A stretch of DNA of 23,603 nucleotides, from contig MVPZ01000103.1 of NCBI GenBank assembly GCA_002067045.1, positions 1-23,603 on the forward strand. The letters are read 5' to 3'. A program made the translations under genes and the position numbers. Origin of the DNA: Methanomassiliicoccales archaeon PtaB.Bin134 (GTDB lineage Archaea; Thermoplasmatota; Thermoplasmata; Methanomassiliicoccales; UBA472). Under the pieces are notes generated by a model, which saw only the letters and a program-made list of their open reading frames with translations, ran no database searches and had not been told where the DNA came from. Shown in pieces: positions 8,014 through 14,994 of this stretch (within the stretch, counting starts at the first letter, position 1; every line of letters starts with the position of its first letter).

Positions 8014-8985
8014 TCAGAGCTTCTTCCCGCAGTTCCAGCACTTGGTGTCCGTCTTCAGGAGCTTGGCCGAGCACTGTGGGCACTTGAGGTCCTCATCGTC
8101 GAACTTCTCCCCGCAGCCCGGGCACTTGTCGGCATCCGCAGGGACCTCCGCCCCGCACTCGGAGCAGACGAACTTCTCGTCCCTGACCTTCCTCTCCTTG
8201 GTCTGGGCCCTCTTCTGCTCCATCTCGAAGATCTTCTTCTTGGAGCGGTCCATCCACCAGGTAAGCAGGATCAGGATATAGAACAGCACGGCCATGCTGT
8301 AGAAGGAGTACACAGTACCGGAGATCAGAGAGTTGGAGAGCACCTCGCCCAGGTCCGCGTTCACCGGCCCGAAGCCCTGCTCGGTGGTGATCCAGTTCGT
8401 CCCGTTGAAGGTGCCGAACTGGTAGTAGTAGATGCCCTTCTCCATGCCGGTGAGGGTGACCGTGTACGCCGCTACCAGGCCAGAGCTGAGGGCCTGGTTG
8501 AAAGCCATGGTCACATTGGGGTTCTCCCCGGTGCCCCAGTTGTTGAGCAGCAGCAGGCGGACGTTGGAGCTGTTGGAGCCGGAGGTAAGGTATACAGTGA
8601 ACTGGAAGGCGTCCCCGGGCTCGCCATGGGAGGGAGAGACGATACCGCCGATGAGCAGGTTGTCCTCGGAGCTTAGCTCCACCGGTTCGTAGTCGTCGAC
8701 CGTCTTGTACAGCGCACCACCCAGGGCCAGGCCCACCACCAGGAAGAGCGCCAGTCCGAATATGGCCAGCTTCTTGCGGTCCCTCAGTCCGAAATAGGTG
8801 GGGATGTAATAGGCCACAAGGGCCACGATCATGGGCAGGAGGCAGAGCATCTGGGACACCCAGAGGTGGGTGACCAGGGTAAGGAGGACGCACGCCGCCA
8901 ACGTCAGGACCAGCCCTATCGGGATGGCGTTCTTGGATTGGCGCACCCCCTTCATCATATCATTGATTTGGTCGACGAAGGACAT
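8014..8985 (-). CDS. Membrane protein with extracytoplasmic beta domain and two C-terminal zinc ribbons
   Basis: No known function recognised. From the ATG at 8985 the product has 323 residues; a TTG codon immediately before it could add one. Order: short helix ([16 protein letters not shown]), three membrane helices (about 20-43, 45-66, 73-92), a polar Thr/Ser/Asn-rich segment of about 130 residues with beta-rich, Ig/PKD-like character and several N-x-S/T sites, a fourth helix near 222-244, a basic linker ([27 protein letters not shown]), then two zinc ribbons of the form C-x2-C-x10-C-x2-C (CSEC...CPGC and CPQC...CWNC). Topology thus places the ribbons in the cytoplasm and the beta domain outside. 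It lies upstream of top6B on the same strand and diverges from carbamate kinase. Confidence 0.75.
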   Translation of the reverse strand: MSFVDQINDMMKGVRQSKNAIPIGLVLTLAACVLLTLVTHLWVSQMLCLLPMIVALVAYYIPTYFGLRDRKKLAIFGLALFLVVGLALGGALYKTVDDYEPVELSSEDNLLIGGIVSPSHGEPGDAFQFTVYLTSGSNSSNVRLLLLNNWGTGENPNVTMAFNQALSSGLVAAYTVTLTGMEKGIYYYQFGTFNGTNWITTEQGFGPVNADLGEVLSNSLISGTVYSFYSMAVLFYILILLTWWMDRSKKKIFEMEQKRAQTKERKVRDEKFVCSECGAEVPADADKCPGCGEKFDDEDLKCPQCSAKLLKTDTKCWNCGKKL

Positions 8986-9008
8986 CAATCGGCCATAATT
9001 ATAGTATC

Positions 9009-9014
9009 TTTAAA
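9009..9014. promoter_or_regulatory. Self-complementary TATA box shared by divergent genes
   Basis: TTTAAA at the centre of a divergent gap of about 80 nt. On the minus strand it lies about 26 nt from the ATG at 8985 (leaderless). On the plus strand it predicts a start near 9037, a few nucleotides before the AGGATC/ATG region of carbamate kinase. A second AT-rich motif (AATTATAGTAT) adjoins it. Confidence 0.5.
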
Positions 9015-9063
9015 CCCTTTCGTTCAGACAGGGGGCGATAGGATCGGCGATGGAAGGCTGGCG

Positions 9064-9996
9064 GTGGTGGCCCTGGGCGGGAACGCCATACTCAAGGCCG
9101 GGGAGGAGGCCAGCGAGGAGGTGCAGCTGGCCAACCTTCAATACGCCTTCTACAGGCTGCTGCCCCTGCTGGAAGGCTTTCCGAGGATGGTGCTGACGCA
9201 TGGCAACGGCCCCCAGGTCGGTAACATCCTGCTGCGCAACGAGCTGTGCCAGGCGGACGTGCCATCCATGCCCCTGGACGTCTGCGTGGCCGAGTCCCAG
9301 GGGCAGATAGCCTATCTGGCCGCCCAGGCCTGGGACCGGGCCTGCCGCCGGAGGGGGCTGAACATCCCCCTGCTCCCGGTGATCACCCGGACGGTGGTCT
9401 CCCGGGACGATCCCAGCTTCCAGTCCCCCACCAAGCCCATAGGTCCTTACTATGACCGGGGGAAGGCCGAGGTGCTCTCCCGGGAGAAGGGCTGGATATT
9501 CAGGGAGGACCGCAAGCGCGGGGGGCTGCGCAGGGTGGTGCCCTCCCCGGACGTCCTGAGCATAGCCGAGGAGGAGCGGCTGAGGGCGCTGTGCCTGTCC
9601 CTGGCCCCTCCGTTCGCGCTGCTGTGCGGCGGTGGCGGGGGAGTGCCGGTCATAGCCGACAATGCCGGGTTCTCCGGGGTGGAAGCGGTGGTGGACAAGG
9701 ACCTGGCATCGGCCAGATTGGCCCAGGTCCTCGATGCCGATATTTTAATAATGGTGACCGATGTTGAGGCGGTCTATCTAGATTACGCGAGCGAGAGCCC
9801 GCGCCCCCTGAAGAAGGTGAGCGCGTCCGAACTGCGGTGCCATTTCCAAGAGGGGCAGTTCCCCCCGGGGAGCATGGGTCCCAAGGTCGAGGCGGCAATT
9901 AGGTTCGTGGAGACCTCCGGAAGGAGGGCGGTCATAACCTCGGCCGACAGATTGATGGACGCACTGGAAGGGAACGCGGGAACCACCGTGGAGTGA
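9064..9996 (+). CDS. arcC: Carbamate kinase (start uncertain)
   Basis: Transfers phosphate between carbamoyl phosphate and ADP, making ATP plus carbamate, or works in reverse. Family markers are clear: VALGGNAIL at the N-terminus, THGNGPQVGN, SPTKPIGPYYD, RRVVPSPDV, CGGGGGVPVI, VVDKDLASARLA, PPGSMGPKVEAAIRFVE and RRAVITSA. Length (about 310) is normal and the body is unbroken. The start is awkward: no in-frame ATG precedes VVALGGN closely. GTG at 9064 is in frame with GGAAGG 6 nt upstream, but would trim the first strand by a few residues. The natural-looking ATG at 9050 is in another frame (see findings). An upstream in-frame ATG at 8866 lies inside the divergent gene and is unlikely. The DRG gene follows after 12 nt. 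No arginine deiminase or ornithine carbamoyltransferase gene is nearby. Confidence 0.88.
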   Translation: MVALGGNAILKAGEEASEEVQLANLQYAFYRLLPLLEGFPRMVLTHGNGPQVGNILLRNELCQADVPSMPLDVCVAESQGQIAYLAAQAWDRACRRRGLNIPLLPVITRTVVSRDDPSFQSPTKPIGPYYDRGKAEVLSREKGWIFREDRKRGGLRRVVPSPDVLSIAEEERLRALCLSLAPPFALLCGGGGGVPVIADNAGFSGVEAVVDKDLASARLAQVLDADILIMVTDVEAVYLDYASESPRPLKKVSASELRCHFQEGQFPPGSMGPKVEAAIRFVETSGRRAVITSADRLMDALEGNAGTTVE

Positions 9997-10008
9997 GGAT
10001 CAAGCAAG

Positions 10009-11124
10009 ATGGCCCTGACCATAGATGAGCAGATCAAGGCGATCCAGGAAGAGATCGACAAGACGCAGAAGAATAAGGCCACCGAATACCACATAGGAAA
10101 GCTCAAGGCCAAGATGGCCAAGCTGCGCGACGATGTGGAGAAGAGGAGGGCCTCCAGCGGAGGCCCTGCCAAGGGGTACTCCGTCAAGAAGAGCGGCAAT
10201 GCCACAGTGGCCCTGGTCGGTTTTCCGAGCGTGGGAAAGTCCACCCTGCTGAACACCCTGACCGGGGCCAGGAGCGAGGTGGGGGCCTACGACTTCACCA
10301 CCCTGGACGTGGTCCCGGGGGCCTACGAGTACATGGGGGCCAAGATACAGGTCCTGGACATGCCCGGTCTGATCCGCGACGCCTCCAAGGGCAAGGGCCG
10401 GGGCAGGGAGGTCATCTCCGTGGTGCGCTCGTCCGACCTCATACTCTTCGTATTGGACTTCTACGACACCAACCTGCAGGTGCTCATGCGCGAGCTGGAG
10501 AACGCCGGCATGCGCATCAACACCCATCCTCCCGATGTGGTCATCACCAAGAAGGAGATCGGGGGCATCGACATCAAGACCACGGTCAAGCTCACCAAGC
10601 TGGACATGGACCTGGCCAAGGCCATGATCATGGAGTTCGGGCTGGTGAACGCGGACGTGGTCATACGTGAGGACATCGACCAGGATCAGCTGGTGGACGT
10701 GCTCGCCGGGAATAGGGTCTACATAAACGCCGTGCTGGCCATAAACAAGATCGATATCTCGGACGCGGAGTACCTCAAGGAGGTCCGGAAGAAGTTCAAG
10801 CACTGGGACCCTGTGTTCATCTCCGCGGTCAAGAACATCGGCATAGACGAGCTGAAGGCCAAGATATTCGACAGGCTCGAGCTCATCCGCGTGTACATGA
10901 AGAAGCAGGGCGAGGAGGCGGACATGGATGTCCCCCTCATCACCAAGAACGGGGCCACGGTCGGCGATGTCTGTGACTCCCTGCACCGCATCTTCCGGCA
11001 GAACTTCCGGTACGCCCTGATCTGGGGCAAGAGCGCCCGCTTCCCCGGGCAGATGGTGGGCCTGGAGCACAGGCTCGCCGATGGCGATGTTCTCTCGGTT
11101 ATCATCCGCCGCACCGGGGAGTGA
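10009..11124 (+). CDS. DRG/Rbg-family translation-associated GTPase
   Basis: Obg-related GTPase of the archaeal/eukaryotic DRG family, which acts with ribosomes or polysomes. The 371 residues contain an N-terminal helical region (residues 1-60, IDEQIKAIQEEIDKTQ), G1 GFPSVGKST (71-79), the G2 threonine in FTTLDVVPG, G3 DMPGLI (117-122), G4 INKID and G5 SAVKN, and a C-terminal TGS domain (about 290-371) ending LSVIIRRTGE. The DRG-specific S5D2L-like insertion lies between G3 and G4. The gene starts 12 nt after carbamate kinase with GGATCA as ribosome-binding sequence, indicating cotranscription. All nucleotide-binding motifs look intact. Confidence 0.95.
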   Translation: MALTIDEQIKAIQEEIDKTQKNKATEYHIGKLKAKMAKLRDDVEKRRASSGGPAKGYSVKKSGNATVALVGFPSVGKSTLLNTLTGARSEVGAYDFTTLDVVPGAYEYMGAKIQVLDMPGLIRDASKGKGRGREVISVVRSSDLILFVLDFYDTNLQVLMRELENAGMRINTHPPDVVITKKEIGGIDIKTTVKLTKLDMDLAKAMIMEFGLVNADVVIREDIDQDQLVDVLAGNRVYINAVLAINKIDISDAEYLKEVRKKFKHWDPVFISAVKNIGIDELKAKIFDRLELIRVYMKKQGEEADMDVPLITKNGATVGDVCDSLHRIFRQNFRYALIWGKSARFPGQMVGLEHRLADGDVLSVIIRRTGE

Positions 11125-11134
11125 ATAGGCAACG

Positions 11135-11141
11135 ATTATAC
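11135..11141 (+). promoter_or_regulatory. TATA box of the PLP-enzyme gene
   Basis: ATTATAC, 33 nt before the ATG at 11171, predicts transcription start near 11163 and a leader of about 8 nt. The gene is therefore probably not dependent on the upstream DRG transcript. Confidence 0.5.
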
Positions 11142-11170
11142 GCCCGGCAGCGAATCCCTTGGCGATCATC

Positions 11171-12334
11171 ATGAAAGGCATGTCCACCCGCTCCGTCCAC
11201 GACGGCGACCGTTCACTGTACTACGAGGGGGCCATCAACACCCCCATCTTTCAGAGCAGCACATTCGCCTTCCCCACCGAGGACGCCCGCACCTGGGAGG
11301 GCGAGGTGCCCGAGGGATCCTACATATACACCCGCTTCAGCAACCCTACGGTCAGGGCGGTGGAGGAGAAGCTGGCCTCCCTGGAGGGCGGGGAGGACGC
11401 CCTGGCCTTCTCCTCGGGCATGGGGGCGATATCAACGGCCCTGCTGGCTTTCCTGCAGAAGGGTGACCGCCTGGTCGCCATGCAGGACCTGTACGGGGGA
11501 ACCTACGGGCTGCTGAGGAACGAGCTTCCGAGGCTGGGGGTGGACGTGCACTTCGTCCCCACCACCGACCCGGGCGAGCTGTGCGCGGCCATCGACGGTC
11601 GCACCAGGGTGCTGTACCTGGAGAGCCCCACCAATCCCCTTCTCAAGTTAATCGATATCCGGGAGGTCTGCCGCCAGGCCCACGAGAGGGGGTGCCTGGT
11701 GATGATCGACAACACCTTCGCCACCCCCGTGCTGCAGAGGCCCCTGGAGATGGGGGTGGACGTGGTGCTGCACAGCGCCACGAAGTACCTGAACGGGCAT
11801 TCAGACGTGCTCGCCGGCTTCGCGGTGGGCAGGAAGCAGCACATGGCCATGGTGCATCAGAAGCGCAAGCTGTTCGGGGCCATACTCGACCCGCTTCCGG
11901 CCTATCTCCTGGGAAGGGGGATGAGGACCCTGGACCTGAGGGTGCGCCGGCACGAATCCAACGCCATGGCCGTGGCCAGGTACCTGGAGTCACATCCATG
12001 CGTATCCAAGTGCATCTACCCCGGGCTGCCCTCGCATCCGGACCACGAACTGGCCAGGAGGCAGATGGACGGCTTCGGGGGTATGGTGACCTTCGAGGTC
12101 AAAGGCGGAAGGGAGGCTGCGGAGAGGGCCATGCGCCGCTTCCAGATAATCGCCAAGGCCGCCAGCCTCGGGGGAGTGGAATCACTGGCCAGCATGCCCC
12201 TGAACACCTCACACACCTCCTACGGCAGGGAGGAGCGCCAAAAGCTGGGCATCGGTGACGGGATGATACGCCTGTCCGTGGGCATCGAGGACCCCGAGGA
12301 CCTCTGCCAGGACCTGGACCAGGCCCTGCGCTAG
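11171..12334 (+). CDS. Cystathionine gamma-synthase/gamma-lyase family PLP enzyme
   Basis: PLP-dependent transsulfuration enzyme (Cys/Met metabolism family), interconverting cysteine, cystathionine, homocysteine or methionine derivatives. From 11171 it has 387 residues, normal for the family. Seen: NTPIFQSSTFAFP, the SNPT substrate/phosphate region (FSNPTVRAVEEKLASLEGG), FSSGMGAIS, LYGGTYGLL, YLESPTNPLL, MIDNTFATP, the PLP lysine Lys205 in HSATKYLNGHSD, and SLGGVESLASMPLN with DGMIRLSVGIED at the C-terminus. Family motifs cannot separate gamma-synthase, gamma-lyase and methionine gamma-lyase. The usual HPxxMTH stretch after GGVESL reads SMPLNTSHTSYG, which may alter specificity. Alternative starts are TTG at 11159 and ATG at 11180. 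The stop overlaps the stop of the convergent gene. Confidence 0.9.
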   Translation: MKGMSTRSVHDGDRSLYYEGAINTPIFQSSTFAFPTEDARTWEGEVPEGSYIYTRFSNPTVRAVEEKLASLEGGEDALAFSSGMGAISTALLAFLQKGDRLVAMQDLYGGTYGLLRNELPRLGVDVHFVPTTDPGELCAAIDGRTRVLYLESPTNPLLKLIDIREVCRQAHERGCLVMIDNTFATPVLQRPLEMGVDVVLHSATKYLNGHSDVLAGFAVGRKQHMAMVHQKRKLFGAILDPLPAYLLGRGMRTLDLRVRRHESNAMAVARYLESHPCVSKCIYPGLPSHPDHELARRQMDGFGGMVTFEVKGGREAAERAMRRFQIIAKAASLGGVESLASMPLNTSHTSYGREERQKLGIGDGMIRLSVGIEDPEDLCQDLDQALR

Positions 12335-12708
12335 TCCAGGATGGCCTGCACGAAGACCTCCGAGGAGAGCCCCCATTCGCGCACCAGGGCCTCGGCCTCC
12401 TCCAGGCAGTCGAAGGGCACCAGCAGCATGACCACGTCCCCGCGGTAGGCGAAGCTCATGGCCCGCTGGAACATGCTGTCGTCCTGGTCCAGAGACTCGC
12501 ACAGCCAGATCTCACCGACCAGCCGGCGCCCGTCCCCGCGTACCGCCACGATGTCCGGGACATGCTCCTCAAAGCCCTCCGGGCGTTGCGGAAACGTCTC
12601 AAGGTTCACCTGAAGGTCCCGGAACCCCTTGCGGTCCAGGTCGTCGGCCCAGGCCTGGAGCAGCCTCTCCCTCCTCCTAGCCGATTCCTCGTCCAAGAAC
12701 ACCTCCAT
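12331..12708 (-). CDS. Small PD-(D/E)XK-like protein, unknown function
   Basis: A 125-residue protein from the ATG at 12706-12708; the open frame extends upstream into the HisRS region, but a TATA-like AATAAAT at 12727-12733 places a leaderless start here. Pattern: N-terminal charged helix (EESARRRERLLQAWADDL), a strand with a conserved-looking acidic turn (HVPDIVAVRGDGRRLVGEIWLCESL), then an alpha/beta tail (VMLLVPFDCLEEAEALV). PDIVA followed by a GE-x-W strand resembles a PD-(D/E)XK nuclease core, but the expected lysine is Trp, so catalysis is doubtful. That fold call is inference. Coding is supported by promoter position and by a stop overlapping the neighbour's stop. Its relation to HisRS, with which it diverges, is unknown. 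Confidence 0.6.
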   Translation of the reverse strand: MEVFLDEESARRRERLLQAWADDLDRKGFRDLQVNLETFPQRPEGFEEHVPDIVAVRGDGRRLVGEIWLCESLDQDDSMFQRAMSFAYRGDVVMLLVPFDCLEEAEALVREWGLSSEVFVQAILD

Positions 12709-12726
12709 GCCATGGAGCCAGGGGGG

Positions 12727-12733
12727 ATTTATT
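12727..12733 (-). promoter_or_regulatory. TATA box of the PD-(D/E)XK-like gene
   Basis: Minus-strand AATAAAT centred 22 nt before the ATG at 12708, consistent with leaderless transcription. Confidence 0.5.
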
Positions 12734-12760
12734 GCTTGCGCTCCTCCCATTCTCGCAATG

Positions 12761-12767
12761 TTTATAA
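12761..12767 (+). promoter_or_regulatory. TATA box of hisS
   Basis: TTTATAA centred 27 nt before the ATG at 12791. No Shine-Dalgarno sequence is present, so the transcript is predicted to be leaderless. Confidence 0.65.
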
Positions 12768-12790
12768 TCGGCGGCTCCATCTCAAGCCAC

Positions 12791-14038
12791 ATGATCCAAA
12801 GGCCCCGGGGGACCAGGGATTTCGGCCCGGAGGAGATGGAGGTGCGCAGGCACTTCGAGCAGATGATGCGCCAGGAGGCCATCCTGCACGGCTTCCGCGA
12901 GATAGCCACGCCCATCTTCGAGCACACCGAGCTGTTCACCCTGAAATCCGGTCCAGGGGTGGTGGAGGAGATATACGCCTTCCAGGACAAGGGAGGGCGG
13001 GAGATCTGCCTGAGGCCCGAGCTCACCGCCTCGGTGATGCGCTTCTTCATCAGCGACCTGGCCAACATGCCCCGGCCGCTCAAGATGTTCTACTTCGGGC
13101 AGTGCTTCCGCTACGAGCGCCCGCAGGCCGGGCGCTACCGGGAGTTCTTTCAGTTCGGGGCGGAGGTCATCGGCAACCCCACCCCGGAGACGGACGCGGA
13201 GGTCATCGGCCTGGCCGCGGCCATCCTGGAGCGCACGGGCCTGAAGGACTACCGCATCCGCGTGGGGCACATCGGCATACTCAGGGAGATGCTGGCCCAG
13301 GCCGGGGTGCAGGGAGATGCCGCTTTGCCGATCCTGCAGAAGCTGGACAAGAAGGCCTATCCGGAGGCCGAGGAGCTGATGCGACAGGCGGGGATATCCG
13401 CCGAGATGGGGAACGAGCTGATCGAGATCACCAAGGTCACCGGGCCGGTGTCCATACTGGACTCGCGGGAGGGGCCGGCGGCCGACTACATACGCCAGGT
13501 ATGCGACATCCTGGTGGCCATGGGCTTCAGCAATCTGAGCGTGGACCTGGGCGTGGTGCGCGGCCTGGCGTACTACACCGGCATGGTCTTCGAGGTGGAC
13601 GCACCCAAGCTGGGGGCGGAGAAGCAGATATGCGGCGGGGGTTCGTACTCCCTCTCGGAGCTCTTCGGCGGGGAGAAGGTGTTCTCCTCCGGCTTCGCCA
13701 TAGGATTCGACCGCACCCTGCTGGCCCTGCAGACCGAGGGCGTGGAGTTCGTTTCCTCCGGACCCGTCGCGTACGTAGTGCCAGTAGGGGAGGCAGCCCG
13801 CTCCAAGGCCTTCGGGCTGGTTTCGGCGTTACGCCGTGCCGGCGTCCCCGCAGAGGTGGACATCATGCGCCGCGGGCCGGGCAAGAGCCTGAAGCACGCA
13901 TCATCGCTGAAGGCCCGTTTCGCGCTGATAATCGGGGACAAGGAGCTGGAGTCCGACTCGGTGACCCTCAGGGACATGGACAGCGGGGAGCAGACCATGG
14001 TCCGCATGGAGGATGTGGTGGGAAGGCTCAGAGGTTGA
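12791..14038 (+). CDS. hisS: Histidyl-tRNA synthetase
   Basis: Class II synthetase charging tRNA(His). From 12791 the 415-residue product begins MIQRPRGTRDFGPEEM, matching the family's N-terminal PRGTRDF motif, and length is normal. Motif 2 is FRYERPQAGRYREFFQFG, the histidine-specific HisA loop is GVVRGLAYYTGMVFEV, and motif 3 is GFAIGFDRTLLAL. The C-terminal anticodon-binding Rossmann-like domain starts near residue 325 (VAYVVPVGEAARSKAFG) and ends at VGRLRG. An in-frame upstream extension to 12629 exists but runs through the divergent promoter region and gene, so it is rejected. Monocistronic, divergent from the PD-(D/E)XK-like gene and convergent with RNase HI. Confidence 0.96.
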   Translation: MIQRPRGTRDFGPEEMEVRRHFEQMMRQEAILHGFREIATPIFEHTELFTLKSGPGVVEEIYAFQDKGGREICLRPELTASVMRFFISDLANMPRPLKMFYFGQCFRYERPQAGRYREFFQFGAEVIGNPTPETDAEVIGLAAAILERTGLKDYRIRVGHIGILREMLAQAGVQGDAALPILQKLDKKAYPEAEELMRQAGISAEMGNELIEITKVTGPVSILDSREGPAADYIRQVCDILVAMGFSNLSVDLGVVRGLAYYTGMVFEVDAPKLGAEKQICGGGSYSLSELFGGEKVFSSGFAIGFDRTLLALQTEGVEFVSSGPVAYVVPVGEAARSKAFGLVSALRRAGVPAEVDIMRRGPGKSLKHASSLKARFALIIGDKELESDSVTLRDMDSGEQTMVRMEDVVGRLRG

Positions 14039-14186
14039 AGGGCTCAGGGACCGGAAGATGTGGGGGATCACAAGGGAGTTGAATATAGGAGGAAAATCGC
14101 CTCCGGCCCCTGTAGCCTAGAACCCTCCAAAATGCTTTTTGTATTTAATGATTTGCTTGCTTCGCAAATATTGAACCGAACCTTCG
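14039..14186. terminator. Convergent 3' region of hisS and rnhA with T-tract and small hairpins
   Basis: A 148-nt gap with no open frame of note. GGAGG (14088-14092)/CCTCC (14100-14104) and ATTTGC (14151-14156)/GCAAAT (14164-14169) can form short stems, and CTTTTTGTATTT lies at 14135-14146. The T-rich tract suits termination of hisS. No tRNA or other RNA gene was recognised. Confidence 0.4.
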
Positions 14187-14615
14187 TCATCTACGAAGCT
14201 TTCTCGCCAGGGACTGCTGGTCCAGGGTCCAGTTGACCATGGCGTCGGCCTTGACGATCATCTCGTGCTCCCGGCGCACGTGGTTCACCTTGGCGCTGGT
14301 GAAGCCGGTCAACATGTCCAAGGCCTCCCTGTACAGCGGCGCGAGGTTGGCGGCCTTGACCCGGTACTGCCCCTTTAGCTGCTTGATGACCAGCTCGGAG
14401 TCCATGAAGACCTCCACCTCTGCGGCCCCCCGGCCCTGAAGGTCCCTGAGGCCGGCCAGCAGGCCACGGTACTCGGCCTCGTTGTTGGTCATCACCCCCA
14501 GGTAGTTCGAGCCGGAGCTGACCTCCCGGCCCTCCTGGTCGCAAACGATGTAGGCGTAGGCCGAATCGCCGGGGTTGCCCCTCGATCCTCCATCGCTGTA
14601 GAGGCGGAACTTCAT
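14187..14615 (-). CDS. rnhA: Ribonuclease HI
   Basis: Cleaves the RNA strand of RNA-DNA hybrids (R-loops, primer remnants). The 142-residue protein is a single RNase H domain without the N-terminal hybrid-binding domain, as in other archaeal type 1 enzymes. Catalytic residues are visible: Asp8 in YSDGGSRGNPG, Glu48 in TNNEAEYRGL, Asp72 in VFMDSELVIKQL and Asp124 in KADAMVN. The basic handle segment of E. coli RNase HI is replaced by YRVKAANLAPLYREAL, again typical of short archaeal forms. A TATA box (GATAAATATC) about 25 nt upstream predicts leaderless expression. Confidence 0.95.
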   Translation of the reverse strand: MKFRLYSDGGSRGNPGDSAYAYIVCDQEGREVSSGSNYLGVMTNNEAEYRGLLAGLRDLQGRGAAEVEVFMDSELVIKQLKGQYRVKAANLAPLYREALDMLTGFTSAKVNHVRREHEMIVKADAMVNWTLDQQSLARKLRR

Positions 14616-14635
14616 GGCTGGGAATACGCGCTCGG

Positions 14636-14643
14636 ATATTTAT
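14636..14643 (-). promoter_or_regulatory. TATA box of rnhA
   Basis: Minus-strand ATAAATAT centred 25 nt before the ATG at 14615. The surrounding GGATAAATATCC is a near-perfect palindrome. Confidence 0.6.
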
Positions 14644-14676
14644 CCCACCCCCTATGCGAAACCTTGACATTATGCC

Positions 14677-14686
14677 AAAATATACC
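14677..14686 (+). promoter_or_regulatory. TATA box of the gatCAB operon
   Basis: AAAATATACC centred about 41 nt before the gatC ATG, predicting a start near 14706 and a leader of about 16 nt. It is one of the few clear leadered promoters in this window. Confidence 0.55.
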
Positions 14687-14721
14687 CCACATCGCCGGAC
14701 CACGGCAAGGACGTCGAAAGC

Positions 14722-14994
14722 ATGGACCGAGAGACCATTGCCCGGGTGGCCAAGGTGGCCAGGCTCGCACTCAGCGAGGAGGAGATGGAGAGATACGCCA
14801 AGGACCTGGACGACATCCTGAATAGCTTCTCCGTCCTGGACGAGGCACCCATGAGCGAGGCGTACACCTTCAACCCCATACCGGTGGTGGACGTGCTGCG
14901 CGAGGACGAGCCGGCCCAGGACATCGATCCCCAGCTGCTGCGCTCGCAGATGGAGGCCTACGAGGATTTCGTCAGGGGGCCCCGATTGTCGTGA
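14722..14994 (+). CDS. gatC: Asp/Glu-tRNA amidotransferase subunit C
   Basis: Small belt-like subunit that stabilises the GatA-GatB interface of the GatCAB amidotransferase, the complex that converts Asp-tRNA(Asn) and/or Glu-tRNA(Gln) to the amide forms. The 90-residue product shows the family's ETIARVAKVARLALSEEE N-terminus, the helical DLDDILNSFSVLDE segment and the extended C-terminal tail containing LREDEPAQ. First gene of gatC-gatA-gatB. Its TGA overlaps the GTG start of gatA (GTGA, 14991-14994), indicating translational coupling. Confidence 0.95.
   Translation: MDRETIARVAKVARLALSEEEMERYAKDLDDILNSFSVLDEAPMSEAYTFNPIPVVDVLREDEPAQDIDPQLLRSQMEAYEDFVRGPRLS

Noticed and set aside
9064..9996. 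Arginine deiminase pathway operon
   Set aside because: Carbamate kinase is present but no arginine deiminase, ornithine carbamoyltransferase or antiporter of that pathway is next to it.
12562..14082. Long plus-strand open frame of about 500 codons over hisS
   Set aside because: It lies in another frame of hisS with low-complexity Arg/Gly/Ala/Pro-rich translation and no family motif, a shadow produced by high GC codon bias.
14039..14186. Possible tRNA or small RNA gene between hisS and rnhA
   Set aside because: No cloverleaf, no GTTCRANNC-type T-loop and no CCA-like end; only short hairpins and a T-tract are seen.
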